From the NCBI RefSeq assembly GCF_004366595.1, contig NZ_SORE01000006.1, forward strand, positions 1-64,000: DNA of 64,000 nt. Direction: 5' to 3'. The notes under the pieces are model-generated. The model worked only from the letters and a program-made list of their open reading frames with translations. It made no database searches and was not told the DNA's origin. Made by a program: the position numbers and the translations under genes. This stretch comes from Paraburkholderia rhizosphaerae (lineage in GTDB: Bacteria; Pseudomonadota; Gammaproteobacteria; Burkholderiales; Burkholderiaceae). This document shows positions 21,207 through 30,561 of the stretch, in pieces. Position 1 is the first letter of the stretch. The number at the start of each line of letters is the position of its first letter.

Positions 21207-21235
21207 ACATCGCGGCGTTGCGCACGCCGCGATGT
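21207..21235. other. 12-bp hairpin after gshA
   Basis: A perfect 12-bp inverted repeat (21207-21218 with 21224-21235) with a 5-nt loop begins 12 bases after the gshA stop. It lacks a U-tract, so it may stabilise the 3' end or act in factor-dependent termination. Confidence 0.55.
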
Positions 21236-21303
21236 AACGTCTACCCGTTTTCGAAGACGGCTCGCACGCTGAGCAGCAAGAATTCCGCCGCCGTCGCGTG
21301 CTG

Positions 21304-21335
21304 TTTCACTGGGCCATTTCACTGGGCTGTTTCAC
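21304..21335 (+). repeat. 13-bp-period short direct repeat
   Basis: TTTCACTGGGC occurs at 21304 and 21317, and a decayed third copy (TTTCACC) starts at 21330, giving a 13-bp period in the gap before the lipoprotein gene. Confidence 0.6.
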
Positions 21336-21457
21336 CACGCAGCTCCGGACAGATGAAACACGCCCGACGCTTGCAGGTCCAACCCGTATTGCAGACCGAC
21401 CGGCGCGCAACGTAATCTGCGCAACCGGCGTGCTTCGTTCAGGGAGGAAGAAGTGCG

Positions 21458-21952
21458 ATGAAAAGAGGTCTCCTGGCAATCTTGTGCGTGCTCGCCGCCG
21501 GATGCTCGACGCGCGGGCAGGTCAATCCCGACGTGATGCAAACCGCCACTGCACCGCTCACGTGCACGACAAAGGCCGAATGCGATACGTGGTGGCAACG
21601 TGCGAAAACGTGGGTCACCGATCACTCGCGCTACGACGTGACGATCAGCACCGATTCGCTGATCCAGACCGCCGGCCCGGATGGCGGCAGGCGCGCGCTG
21701 GCGTATCAGATTACGAAGACGGGCAATAACGACGGATCATTCACGATCGGCTTCTCGGCGCATTGCGACAGCTCGCTCGGCTGCAAACCGAACCCGTGGG
21801 AAGCGGGCGCGGATTTCAAGCAGTTTGTGCGAGGCGGCAATGCGAACGACAATGTACCGGCTCACGCGCCGGCTCCGTCCGCTGCGCACCCGACCGACAC
21901 GATGCCGGGGCAAACGATGCCATCACCTACCGGTGAACCCGTGTCGCAGTAA
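21458..21952 (+). CDS. Putative lipoprotein, 164 aa
   Basis: The N-terminus MKRGLLAILCVLAAGCSTRG is a lipoprotein signal with lipobox LAAGC, so Cys16 should be lipidated. The residue after it is Ser, favouring the outer membrane. The mature protein has four further Cys (LTCTTKAEC and HCDSSLGC) and a Pro/Thr/Ala-rich C-terminus of about 35 residues. A GGAGGAAG ribosome site precedes the ATG. No domain is recognised. It lies 111 bases before an OmpA-family lipoprotein gene, suggesting an envelope role. Confidence 0.82.
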   Translation: MKRGLLAILCVLAAGCSTRGQVNPDVMQTATAPLTCTTKAECDTWWQRAKTWVTDHSRYDVTISTDSLIQTAGPDGGRRALAYQITKTGNNDGSFTIGFSAHCDSSLGCKPNPWEAGADFKQFVRGGNANDNVPAHAPAPSAAHPTDTMPGQTMPSPTGEPVSQ

Positions 21953-22063
21953 TCAGCCAGACGCGGCACAGCGCGAGAGCTGAATGCTTTAAGACTTCTC
22001 CGATTGGTGTTGAACGGGCCCGAATTTATTGTTCGAGCACCTTTAATTCCATCGGGAAGCCCC

Positions 22064-22765
22064 ATGATCATTCGACTCTCCGTCGCTGCCGCGTGCGTCG
22101 CCTTTGCGGCTGGTTGCACGACTTCGTCTGGCCTGACCTACAACAACGATGTGATCACACTGGCCAATGGCACGCAGGCGCATCGGGTGCAATGTCTGGG
22201 GCTGGCGCAGAGCAGCCAAAGCTGTATGGACCAGGTGAAGAAAGTCTGCGGCGACAGGCAAGCGTTGCGCGTTTCCGCAGTCGATCGCGCGGCCGCCGGT
22301 TACAAGCCGGATAACGACCCGCGCGAAATCCTCTTCACCTGCGCGGCGCCGGTGGTCCCGCAGCCCGCGCCGCCGGTCGCGACGCAACCCGTTGCGCGGC
22401 CCGCGCCGCCTGCGCCGGTGCGCAAGGTCACGTTGCAAGGCGACGCAAACTTCGAACTCAACAGCGCGTCGCTGACACAGACGGCGAGAGCGAATCTCGA
22501 CGATCTGATCGCCGCCAATCGCGGCGTCGATATCCAGCAACTCACGATTGCCGGCTATACCGATTCGACCGGCTCCACTGCGCTGAACGAGCGGTTGTCG
22601 GTCGCGCGTGCTCGCTCCGTGCAGGCCTATCTCGGTTCGCACGGCCTGCGCGCCGCGAAGTACAGCGTGAACGGTTACGGCAGCGCGTCGCCGGTCGCGC
22701 CTAATTCGACCGCCGCCGGCCGCGCGAAGAATCGCCGCGTCGAAATCCTGGTAGAAGGTCAGTAA
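22064..22765 (+). CDS. OmpA-family peptidoglycan-binding lipoprotein
   Basis: This 233-residue envelope protein has an N-terminal lipobox (FAAGC, Cys near residue 18). A variable region of about 90 residues with four Cys and a Pro/Ala-rich linker follow. The C-terminal OmpA/MotB domain contains NFELNSASLTQTARANLDDL, GYTDSTGS and NRRVEILVEG, the peptidoglycan-binding signature. The start at MIIRLSVAAACVAF (22064) gives a proper signal peptide; the frame is open to 22004. It should tether the outer membrane to the cell wall. A terminator follows. Confidence 0.9.
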   Translation: MIIRLSVAAACVAFAAGCTTSSGLTYNNDVITLANGTQAHRVQCLGLAQSSQSCMDQVKKVCGDRQALRVSAVDRAAAGYKPDNDPREILFTCAAPVVPQPAPPVATQPVARPAPPAPVRKVTLQGDANFELNSASLTQTARANLDDLIAANRGVDIQQLTIAGYTDSTGSTALNERLSVARARSVQAYLGSHGLRAAKYSVNGYGSASPVAPNSTAAGRAKNRRVEILVEGQ

Positions 22766-22833
22766 AACGACACCGCGGTTTTCCTTTTCCGCCTGAAAGC
22801 GCGGATCGTCGTTCCCCGGTCCGTTTAGTGCGG

Positions 22834-22865
22834 CGGCATCTGCATCAGCCGATGCCGTTTTTTTT
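22834..22865 (+). terminator. Rho-independent terminator after the OmpA-family gene
   Basis: A 7-bp stem CGGCATC/GATGCCG (22834-22840 with 22851-22857) and a 10-nt loop are followed by T8. Confidence 0.8.
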
Positions 22866-23340
22866 CGCCCGTACGGTTTGATTGCGTCAAAACGCGAAAC
22901 AAGGATCGATAGGTTACGCACATCCATCCAATAGCTTCCATGCCTAGGCAACTAAAACATTGCCCGGATGCCGTCCGGTTTCGGGTACGTTTTACCGCAG
23001 CATAGGCCAGAGCCACCCCGGCCCCTCTGGCGGTCCAATTCCCAGGACGATTAGATGAAACTTGCATAAAATGCTTTTATAAGCACTATATGCGGCGTCT
23101 CATGCAACGACATACGCTCAATCGCGCGATCAGATTCATATGACAAAAACTCGATCGCGGCAGGTCGGCTGGCTGAAAAACAACACGCGCTTCAGGGTCG
23201 CGCGCGAAGTATGTTGAAACTTAATTGCATAGGCAATATTATGTCAGTCAACGAGTTACGCGCGATTCGCGCCACCCGAGACCATGTTCTGACCGATTCG
23301 CCGCGTGCCCGCTCCGGCCGGCCGCAGAGGAAATCCCGCG
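22866..23340. other. Intergenic, no gene seen
   Basis: This 475-base region after the terminator is less GC-rich than its surroundings. It contains only short frames without ribosome sites. I see no repeat or RNA structure I can support. Confidence 0.5.
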
Positions 23341-23712
23341 ATGCTGTATCTGAAAAACACCCTTGGCGGCTTGAGCCGCTCCCTGATCGATTCCGCGCTG
23401 CTTAATTTTCAGAAGCCGTATCGCTGGTGGAAACTCGCGCTGTTCGCAGTCGTTTTCGTTCTGCCGGGCGGATCGTTGGGGGTGTTATTTCTTGCGTGGA
23501 TCGATCATCGGCGTACGCGTCGTGGTTCGAAAACCGCATCGGTCAAGCCGGTCGCGGTGCTGGTCGCAACGTCGGTGAAAGCAAAAGCACCGTCAGCCAT
23601 CAAAAGCATCGCGCCGGGCGCAGCGATCTGCCAGAGCCGCCCTGATGCGCCCGCCTGTCGTGCGGCGGCTGGCAAGCAGGCTCGCCAGGTCTCTTCCGAC
23701 GCTCGCGTCTGA
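23341..23712 (+). CDS. Small putative membrane protein, 123 aa
   Basis: The protein starts at MLYLKNTLGGLSRSLIDSAL. It has one clear membrane segment, LALFAVVFVLPGGSLGVLFL (about residues 36-55). A basic, Ala/Lys-rich C-terminal tail with three Cys (ICQSRPDAPACRA and one more region) follows. The basic segment HRRTRRGSK directly after the membrane span suggests a cytoplasmic C-terminus. No family is recognised. An in-frame ATG 12 codons upstream is less likely. Confidence 0.65.
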   Translation: MLYLKNTLGGLSRSLIDSALLNFQKPYRWWKLALFAVVFVLPGGSLGVLFLAWIDHRRTRRGSKTASVKPVAVLVATSVKAKAPSAIKSIAPGAAICQSRPDAPACRAAAGKQARQVSSDARV

Positions 23713-24096
23713 TCGCTTGATCGCAGTCAACATCGCATCGCCGGTTCAGCACAGTTTCAGCCGCAACCGCCGGTGCGATGTCGGCCGCCGCGTTCGCGGC
23801 CCAGCGTCTCATCCGTCTGTTCCCTTCGCAAAAGCATTGCCGCCTGTCGCCAGACGCGCGCCGCAGTAACGGCGCGTAACCGTGCGGAAACCCTCCGTAA
23901 CACACCTGCAAGGCGCGCCGCATTACTCTTCTGTTTCCCGCGCGCGAGGCGCGCAGTAAGCTACCGGTCGCACGTCGCTTCCTTGTCCATGTTGCGGCGT
24001 CGCTCACACATTCGTTCACCATCACGCAGCGACCACGCGAGAACCGCCGGAGTGTTGTGCACTCTCCACCGGCTGAATCGACAGGAATTCATTTGC
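23713..24096. other. Leader region before the outer-membrane channel gene
   Basis: The frame of the following gene is open through part of this stretch, but the encoded Arg/Ser-rich sequence precedes the real signal peptide and is treated as non-coding. No other feature is seen. Confidence 0.5.
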
Positions 24097-25761
24097 ATGC
24101 AGTCTGATTTCACCTCGCGCCGCCGCGCCGCCGCACCCCGCGTCACGACGATCGCCGTCGCCGCGGCACTGTTCGCGATGCTAACCGGCTGCGCGGTCGG
24201 GCCCGACTACAAGCGGCCGACGACCGAGATTCCCGCGTCGTTCAAGGAAGCCGCGGAAGGCTGGAAGGTCGCGCAGCCGTCCGACCAGCAGGATCGAGGG
24301 CCGTGGTGGACCATCTATAACGATCCGCAACTGAACGAACTCGAGGACAAGCTCAACGCATCGAACCAGACGATCGCGCAGTTCGCCGCCGCGTACCGGC
24401 AGGCGCGCGCACTCGTCGCCGAAGCACGCTCCGCGTATTTCCCGCTGGTCACGCTGAGCGGTAACGGCGAACGGCAACAGTCGCCATCACGCAGCGGAGG
24501 GTTTGTCACCGGCTCGGGATCAGTCGGCTCGTCGGGTGCGATTACCAACAGCTTCAGGCTGTCCGCCGACGCCACATGGGAGCCGGACCTGTGGGGTCAG
24601 GTAAGCCGCACCGTCGCCGCGCAGAAAGCCGGGCAGCAGGGCGCCGCAGCCGATCTCGCCAACGCGCGTCTGTCCGCACAGGGGACGCTCGCGCAAACCT
24701 ACTTCACGCTGCGCTCGCTCGATGCGCAGCAAAAGCTGCTCGATGACACTGTCGTCTCGTTCGAGAAGTCACTGCAACTGACGCAAAACCGCTATGCGCA
24801 GGGCGTCGCCGCACGCTCCGACGTGATCCAGGCACAGACGCAGCTGCAATCGGCGCAAGCCGCGGCAATCGACAACGGTGTGGCGCGCGCGCAGAACGAG
24901 CACGCGATTGCGGTGCTGATCGGCCAACCGGCGTCGACCTTCTCGCTGCCGCAGGCGCCGCTCGATGCGACGCCGCCCGATGTGCCGGCGCAACTGCCGT
25001 CAGCGCTGCTCGAGCGGCGGCCCGATATCGCGTCCGCCGAGCGCAAGGCAGCGGCGGCGAACGAGCAGATCGGCGTCGCGATTGCCGCGTACTTTCCGAC
25101 CGTGACGCTTACCGCGACCGGCGGATTCGAAAGCTCGGTGTTTTCGCAACTGCTAACCGCGCCGTCGCGCTTCTGGACCGTGGGACCGCAGCTCGCGGCG
25201 ACGCTGTTCGACTTCGGCTTGCGCAGCGCGCAGACCGACGCGGCGCGCGCTACCTATGACCAGGACGTCGCCGCTTACCGTCTGACGGTGCTCGCCGCGT
25301 TCCAGGACGTCGAAGACAATCTCGCGTCGCTGCGTATCCTCGGCAAGGAAATCGTCGTTCAACAGCAGGCGGTGCAGTCCGCGCAGCAGGCGCTCGATAT
25401 CGTCACCAATCAGTACAAATCCGGCACCGTCGACTTTTTAAACGTGCTGACCGCGCAAACCACCGCGTTCACCGCGGAGCAGAAGCTGTCGAGCATCGCG
25501 GGGCAGCGGATGGTGTCGTCGGTCGGGCTTGTGAAGGCGCTCGGCGGCGGCTGGGATGTCGCGCAAATGGATCGTGAAACCGGCGGAATGGCGGCGCCGG
25601 CGCCAGTGCCGGCGGAGGCTGCATCGGCGCCGCGGGCGGCAGCGAGTAGGGCGACGGTCGCGGCAACAACGGCGCAGCCGGCGCGAAGCGTTGCTGGATC
25701 GAAGAGCGGTCAGCCGGTCGCGCAGAAGCCCGCCGCACCTGAGGACGCGCGCAACGAGTAG
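24097..25761 (+). CDS. RND efflux outer-membrane lipoprotein (NodT/OprM family)
   Basis: This is a TolC-like outer-membrane channel for tripartite efflux. The 554-residue protein has a lipobox in FAMLTGCAVGPDYKRP (Cys near residue 29). Two duplicated coiled-coil/beta regions follow, with typical motifs such as LPALLERRPDI-like LPSALLERRPDIASAERK and GTVDFLNVLTAQ. The last 65 residues are Ala/Pro-rich and not part of the fold. No RND pump or membrane-fusion gene adjoins it, so it is an orphan channel that must pair with components encoded elsewhere. The start at 24097 is fixed by the signal peptide. Confidence 0.93.
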   Translation: MQSDFTSRRRAAAPRVTTIAVAAALFAMLTGCAVGPDYKRPTTEIPASFKEAAEGWKVAQPSDQQDRGPWWTIYNDPQLNELEDKLNASNQTIAQFAAAYRQARALVAEARSAYFPLVTLSGNGERQQSPSRSGGFVTGSGSVGSSGAITNSFRLSADATWEPDLWGQVSRTVAAQKAGQQGAAADLANARLSAQGTLAQTYFTLRSLDAQQKLLDDTVVSFEKSLQLTQNRYAQGVAARSDVIQAQTQLQSAQAAAIDNGVARAQNEHAIAVLIGQPASTFSLPQAPLDATPPDVPAQLPSALLERRPDIASAERKAAAANEQIGVAIAAYFPTVTLTATGGFESSVFSQLLTAPSRFWTVGPQLAATLFDFGLRSAQTDAARATYDQDVAAYRLTVLAAFQDVEDNLASLRILGKEIVVQQQAVQSAQQALDIVTNQYKSGTVDFLNVLTAQTTAFTAEQKLSSIAGQRMVSSVGLVKALGGGWDVAQMDRETGGMAAPAPVPAEAASAPRAAASRATVAATTAQPARSVAGSKSGQPVAQKPAAPEDARNE

Positions 25762-25831
25762 TTATCGTAGGCCCGTAGCGGGCGCCTTCCACGTGCGAGA
25801 GCGTTCGCCCGGCACGACGCGCGCTTGCCCC

Positions 25832-25855
25832 GACATCGAGACATCGAGACATCGA
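25832..25855 (+). repeat. 8-bp tandem repeat (GACATCGA x3)
   Basis: Three perfect copies of GACATCGA lie between the convergent efflux and gspN genes. It is a potential variable-number repeat. Confidence 0.8.
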
Positions 25856-25887
25856 CCAGCGCCGATCGCGCGAACCACTACACCGCG

Positions 25888-26670
25888 TCAATGCGCAAAA
25901 TTCAGCGCAACCGTGCCCTGTCCAGTCGGCGCGCCAAGCAGGTTCAACAAGCCGGCAAGGTTGTCGAGCGATTCCGGCGTCGCGCTCGCCGTGCCCTGAA
26001 ACGACGTCGACCCGCCACCCAACGACCCATGTCCATTGAGCAGCAACGGCCCCTTTAACGTCGACAGATCAACCGTCGCGGCCGCTCCTTCCGCCTGAAT
26101 CACCACGCGATACGACCCAAGCGGCTTCACGCGCGACACACTCGAACTCATATCGTTGAGCTGCACCGCGAGTTGCCCGAACGCTTCGCGTCCAAAGCTG
26201 CGCCAGTCGGTCCACGCGACTCGCACGTCGCCTTGCAGATTCAGCGTATTGAACGGCGCGCCGAGCCCTGCGAGCAGTGACGCCGGCACCGCTATCTGCC
26301 CCGCGGTCATCACCGCGCCGCGGCGTGTCACGTCGACCTGAATCGCATCGGGCATCGCATCGGTCTGACGCATCTGCATCTGCACGCGGCCGGCAAACAG
26401 CGGCCAGAACGACGTGCGCCACTCGATGCGCCCAGGCAGCAGCGTCGCGCCGCCGCCATCAGGACCCGCCGCCAGCATCAGCACCGCGGAGCCCTGCCAC
26501 AGCGACCCATCGGGCTCGACCAGGTTCACGTGTCCATGCGTTGCCTTCGCGAACTGCGGCGTAATCCATGCAGCCGGCAGCCTGGCGAGCAACACCGCGC
26601 CGCACGACACAAACGCGACGATCACCCACGGCAACGCGGCGCCGATGCGCCGCATCCAGACATTCATCAC
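25888..26670 (-). CDS. gspN: Type II secretion system protein N
   Basis: GspN is an inner-membrane accessory protein found in some T2SSs. The 260-residue product has an N-terminal anchor (IGAALPWVIVAFVSCGAVLL) and a mostly beta, periplasmic remainder, including the family stretch PDGSLWQGSAVLML. It is the last gene of the gspG-N run, starting 20 bases after gspM. Its position after gspM and its length support the call. Its role in the complex is poorly defined. Confidence 0.88.
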   Translation of the reverse strand: MMNVWMRRIGAALPWVIVAFVSCGAVLLARLPAAWITPQFAKATHGHVNLVEPDGSLWQGSAVLMLAAGPDGGGATLLPGRIEWRTSFWPLFAGRVQMQMRQTDAMPDAIQVDVTRRGAVMTAGQIAVPASLLAGLGAPFNTLNLQGDVRVAWTDWRSFGREAFGQLAVQLNDMSSSVSRVKPLGSYRVVIQAEGAAATVDLSTLKGPLLLNGHGSLGGGSTSFQGTASATPESLDNLAGLLNLLGAPTGQGTVALNFAH

Positions 26671-26689
26671 AGGTTCTATCCGCGGGGAG

Positions 26690-27193
26690 TCACTTGATGG
26701 TCGCCGGCTGCAGCGATGCGGTCAGGTCGACCTGACCGTCTTCCTTCAGCGCGGTCACATGCGCTTCGGACACCTGCACCTTGAACTGGCGGCGCACATC
26801 GTCGAGCCACGCGGTCCACGAAGGAAACGACGCGTTCTTCAGCTGGATTTGCACCGCATTGCCGATCACCTGCACCTGGATCGGGTTCAGTCCGTGATCG
26901 CTCAACGAAGCGGTCAGCGCATCTTTCAACGCGCCGCCGGTCGGCGCAACGCCTTGTGCAACGCCTGTCAGCGCGCGTGCTTCGTTCTGTTGCGCGGTCA
27001 TTTGCGCGAGCTGACGCTGCATGCCGGGCAGCGTTTCGAGCAGATGCGCGCGGCCTTCCTGCGCGGGGGACCACAGCACCGACCACGCGATCACGATGGC
27101 GAGCACCACGCTGCCCCACGTGAGGATCGATTTTTCGCGTGTGGTGCGCGCGCCCCAGAAGCCGGCCCATGCCTCGAGCAGTTGTTCTTTCAT
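26690..27193 (-). CDS. gspM: Type II secretion system protein M
   Basis: GspM is a bitopic inner-membrane protein that dimerises with GspL in the T2SS assembly platform. The 167-residue protein starts at MKEQLLEAWAGFWGARTTRE. One membrane span follows (SVVLAIVIAWSVLW, about 26-39), then a periplasmic ferredoxin-like domain. The start overlaps the gspL stop as ATGA (27190-27193), consistent with coupled translation. An in-frame ATG seven codons earlier would overlap gspL further. Confidence 0.93.
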   Translation of the reverse strand: MKEQLLEAWAGFWGARTTREKSILTWGSVVLAIVIAWSVLWSPAQEGRAHLLETLPGMQRQLAQMTAQQNEARALTGVAQGVAPTGGALKDALTASLSDHGLNPIQVQVIGNAVQIQLKNASFPSWTAWLDDVRRQFKVQVSEAHVTALKEDGQVDLTASLQPATIK

Positions 27194-28617
27194 TGTCCGC
27201 TCCTGATGGTCCACTTGCCAGTATTGCTATCCACCGCGCCGGAGAGGCCATTGCGCGCGAGACGCTGCGTAAAGTCCGGATCGACCTTCACTTGCGGCTT
27301 GAACGTCACGTCGAGGCGGTGGTTCTGGTAATCGAGCGCGGCCAGCCCGTTGACCGGCAGCGGTCCAAGCGAGCGCGCGAGGCCGTCCGCGAGCGACAGA
27401 AAATCTTCCGGCGACAGTTCGCCTGCCGCGACGCGCAGCTGCTGTAATTGCCGCGACATCTGGCCGGGCGCGTCGAGCACGACGGTTGTCTTCGGGAACG
27501 CGTTGAGCAGCGCCTCGGTCATCTGCGAGTTCAGCGTGTCGCGTTCGCGTGCGAGCATCAGCCACTGCACGTTCGCGCCGACGATGGCGACCAGCGCCGC
27601 CGCGGCAACCAGCGCGATCGGCGCGCGCAGGCGCCGCAGCGTCGCGCGATCGAGACGCCACGGCTGCGACACGAATTCGAACTGACACAAATCGAAGCGG
27701 CATTGCAAAGCGCGCTGCGCCAGCGTGTCGAACGTCAAAGGCTGCGCATCGGGTTGCCCTGGCGCAGCAATCGGCTTCGCATGCGGTTCGCTTCCCGGCA
27801 CCGCGGTGAGCATATAGACCGTCAGCGGCGCGTCGCCAGACAGCGCGGCAAGCGTCGCGTCGACCGCGGATGCGGGCACCGCGAGACCCTCGCCGATGCG
27901 CCCGCGGGCAATCGCCAGTTCGACGCGCGGCGACGGCGCTTCCTGCGGCACGTCGCCAAGCAGCACCGCCGGCGCGGTCTGAACCGCCTCACCGAGCAAC
28001 GCGGCCACGATCGGCCCGTGCGACGTCGACCGCGCAGACGTTTCGTCAGCGGTGGTCGCGGCGTCGCCCGTTGATCCAGCCTCGGAAGCCGCACCGGTAG
28101 CAGCGGCGTTACCGATGTCGGCGTGCGCTTCGGACATCGCTTCGCTTAGCGCATCGACCGGCGCCGCTTCAGCGTCCGGCCGCGGCAAACACGACGTCAC
28201 CGGCACCGCACGCAGATTCCGGTGGCCAGCCGCAACAAATCCTTCGTGAATAAAACGGAACCAGCCGCGATCGATGATCGCGAGCAGCCTCCGGCCGTCG
28301 GCGAGCGGTTGCGCGTCGATCGCGATATGACAGGTCTGTGGGTCCTGGATCAGATGGTCTTCGACGACGTTCGGCAGCGCCTGGCGCAGCCGCGGCCCTT
28401 TCAGCGCAGGCACGGTGGCCGCCATCATCAGCAGGTCGCGCGCGGCGACCATCAGCACCGTCGACGACGCGCGCGGCAGCAGCGCGAGCGACGCCTGGCC
28501 GGCGCGCATCGTGTGCCCCGACTTGTCGAGCAGCAGAAACGGCATCTCCGGCAGTTGCCATTCCTGCGACGGCACCGCCGGATCACGCGGCGGTAGTAGA
28601 ACGATCAGCGTGCTCAA
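27190..28617 (-). CDS. gspL: Type II secretion system protein L
   Basis: GspL links the cytoplasmic ATPase GspE to the inner-membrane platform. The 475-residue protein has an actin-like cytoplasmic part starting MSTLIVLLPPRDPAVPSQEW. A long Ala/Ser/Thr-rich insert (about 150-200) follows, then a single membrane span IALVAAAALVAIVGANVQWL (about 345-365) and a periplasmic ferredoxin-like domain. It starts 28 bases downstream of gspK and overlaps gspM by four bases. Confidence 0.94.
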   Translation of the reverse strand: MSTLIVLLPPRDPAVPSQEWQLPEMPFLLLDKSGHTMRAGQASLALLPRASSTVLMVAARDLLMMAATVPALKGPRLRQALPNVVEDHLIQDPQTCHIAIDAQPLADGRRLLAIIDRGWFRFIHEGFVAAGHRNLRAVPVTSCLPRPDAEAAPVDALSEAMSEAHADIGNAAATGAASEAGSTGDAATTADETSARSTSHGPIVAALLGEAVQTAPAVLLGDVPQEAPSPRVELAIARGRIGEGLAVPASAVDATLAALSGDAPLTVYMLTAVPGSEPHAKPIAAPGQPDAQPLTFDTLAQRALQCRFDLCQFEFVSQPWRLDRATLRRLRAPIALVAAAALVAIVGANVQWLMLARERDTLNSQMTEALLNAFPKTTVVLDAPGQMSRQLQQLRVAAGELSPEDFLSLADGLARSLGPLPVNGLAALDYQNHRLDVTFKPQVKVDPDFTQRLARNGLSGAVDSNTGKWTIRSGQ

Positions 28618-28645
28618 GGCCCACTCTCTTTGGGAAAGGCGTTAT

Positions 28646-29731
28646 TCATAGTGTGTCCCGCTCCCGTACGATACGCGTCGTATGAGTCAATGCGTCGCGA
28701 TAGACGAGCGTTGTACGATCCACTTCGGCGCGTTCGTGTTGCACACGCCCATGCACGACGAAATAGCTCGAATTCACGTCCATCTGACTCGGATCGAACA
28801 CGAGGTTCTGCACACCGGCGCCGCCCAGCGCAAGCTGCACATCGGCGACGTTGTGAAAGAACACCGTTTCGCGGCGCGCGACCAGCGATTGGGCGCTCGC
28901 CACGCTCAGACCCGGTACGATCGCGGCGATCACTTCGGCGGGAGCGGTATTCATGTTGACTGCGGTGACGGTCGGCAGCACCGTGACAAACGGGCGCAAG
29001 CGCTGAACGATCTCGGGCGTGAAGCCCGGCACGTCGAGTAGCGAATCGACGCTGGTCATTTGCAGCGGCGATACGCCGGTGTTGTCGTTGGTATCGGACA
29101 GCCCCGGGTTGTCGGTCATCTCGCTGCCATCACCCCCGCCGCCGCCACTGACGACCGGACCGCTGGCTGCAATTGGCGCGTTTGCCGGGTTCGACGTCTG
29201 AAAACGCGTGGCCGAGTGCAACAGGCTCTTGCGCACTTGCAGCGCGGCGTTCTTCGCAAGCTGGCCATTCAGGCCGAGAAAGCCGAGCAGCCGCTGGAAC
29301 GATTCGATCGCCTGCAAATTCAGCTGCAGCGCGCCGGGCGCGGTGGTGGATACAAGATTGCGCAAGTTGAACTTCGCCTGCGCATCTTCGATCGAGCCGG
29401 ACAGGTACGTCTCCGCGCCTTCGCCGGAGTGCGTCGCGCCGATCTGTCCGAGAAAATCGGACAGGCGCGTTTTCGCAATCGGCACGCCCCAGACGCCCCC
29501 GAGATAGGTGATACCCGCCGACGTATCGCCTTCCGAACGCAAGATCAGCCGCGTCCAGTCGAGCGCGCCGCGGCCGACCCACTGCGCCTGCGCAAGCAGC
29601 CGCTGGTTCTCGATGCGCCGTACCTGCACCTGCTGCCGCCAAAGAATGCCCGACACGAGAATCGCCGATAGCGCGACGACCAGCAGCGCGCTGATGATCG
29701 CGGCGCCGGATTCGCGCGATCGATGCGCCAC
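28646..29731 (-). CDS. gspK: Type II secretion minor pseudopilin GspK
   Basis: GspK caps the pseudopilus tip with GspI and GspJ. The class III leader ends in RESG followed by AAIISALLVVALSAIL; as expected for GspK, the usual Glu at +5 is absent. The large globular domain contains a low-complexity Gly/Asp insert (VVSGGGGGDGSEMTDN) and the late HhH-like part VNMNTAPAEVIAAIVPGL. I chose the GTG at 29731 (361 aa) because it gives a short leader and has AAAGGA upstream. A GTG at 29845 overlapping the gspJ stop (GTGA) would add 38 Arg-rich residues and is the alternative. Confidence 0.9.
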   Translation of the reverse strand: MAHRSRESGAAIISALLVVALSAILVSGILWRQQVQVRRIENQRLLAQAQWVGRGALDWTRLILRSEGDTSAGITYLGGVWGVPIAKTRLSDFLGQIGATHSGEGAETYLSGSIEDAQAKFNLRNLVSTTAPGALQLNLQAIESFQRLLGFLGLNGQLAKNAALQVRKSLLHSATRFQTSNPANAPIAASGPVVSGGGGGDGSEMTDNPGLSDTNDNTGVSPLQMTSVDSLLDVPGFTPEIVQRLRPFVTVLPTVTAVNMNTAPAEVIAAIVPGLSVASAQSLVARRETVFFHNVADVQLALGGAGVQNLVFDPSQMDVNSSYFVVHGRVQHERAEVDRTTLVYRDALTHTTRIVRERDTL

Positions 29732-29841
29732 GGACGTCCTTTGCCGCGCGCGCGCATGTTGCTGGCACAGCAGCGCGCGCGACGCCGGCAGTGGCTTCCG
29801 GCGCAAGTAACGAGGGTTCGGCAGGCAGGCTTTCACGCGTG

Positions 29842-30561
29842 TCACTCTCCGACCAGGAAAACCCGCGTCACCGGCCGCTTCAACGAAGCCGCGCCGATGC
29901 TCACCTCGAGCCCGGTCACCGCGCGCGGAATCGGCGCATTGCCGAGCTGCGGTACCTTCAGGTTGTTCAGGCTGTCGCTCATCGCGGATTGCACATCCTT
30001 CATCTGCGTCGTCCAACCGACCTTCGGCACAAACACGCGCGCGGTAATCATGCCAACGCCGGACATCAAGGGCACCGCGCTCCAGTTGCTGTTCTCGTCG
30101 CCGGACAGCGCGCGCCGCACTTCACCCAGGTTCCTGAGCGGCGGCGATGCGTAGCGCGTCACATGTCCTTCGGACACGCGATAGCGCACCACTTGCAGCC
30201 GCGGCGCGGCGCCCGGCGTATACAGCTCGCGCACGATCTGCAGCCCGCTGGTCGCAACCGATACCGACGGCTGGCCCACTTCGTCCTCGCTCGCGGCCTG
30301 GCGCGCGTCGATGCGCATCTGATCGAACAGTTGCGCGAACACGCGCTCGTCTTCCATCGCGTTGGTGATGATCTGCCGGCTGCGGATGATCTCGTCGAGT
30401 CCACGCCACGACAGCACCGCGATCACCGCGAGAATCGCGATCGCAACCAGCAGCTCGATCAGCGTGAAACCATGCGCAGTCCGCCGACGCTGCGTGCGGC
30501 GTTGAGCGTCACGTACAACGTCACGCTTCGCGCCGCGTTTACAGAGGACGGCTGGATTCAT
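29842..30561 (-). CDS. gspJ: Type II secretion minor pseudopilin GspJ
   Basis: GspJ is a tip pseudopilin. The prepilin leader is long and basic and ends HGFTLIELLVAIAILAVIAV, with the peptidase site between G and F and Glu at +5. The remainder resembles GspJ (LSWRGLDEIIRSRQ, MEDERVFAQLFDQMRID). It has 239 residues. Its start overlaps the end of gspI (30539-30561). A downstream start giving a shorter leader is possible but I see no better ribosome site. Confidence 0.93.
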   Translation of the reverse strand: MNPAVLCKRGAKRDVVRDAQRRTQRRRTAHGFTLIELLVAIAILAVIAVLSWRGLDEIIRSRQIITNAMEDERVFAQLFDQMRIDARQAASEDEVGQPSVSVATSGLQIVRELYTPGAAPRLQVVRYRVSEGHVTRYASPPLRNLGEVRRALSGDENSNWSAVPLMSGVGMITARVFVPKVGWTTQMKDVQSAMSDSLNNLKVPQLGNAPIPRAVTGLEVSIGAASLKRPVTRVFLVGE

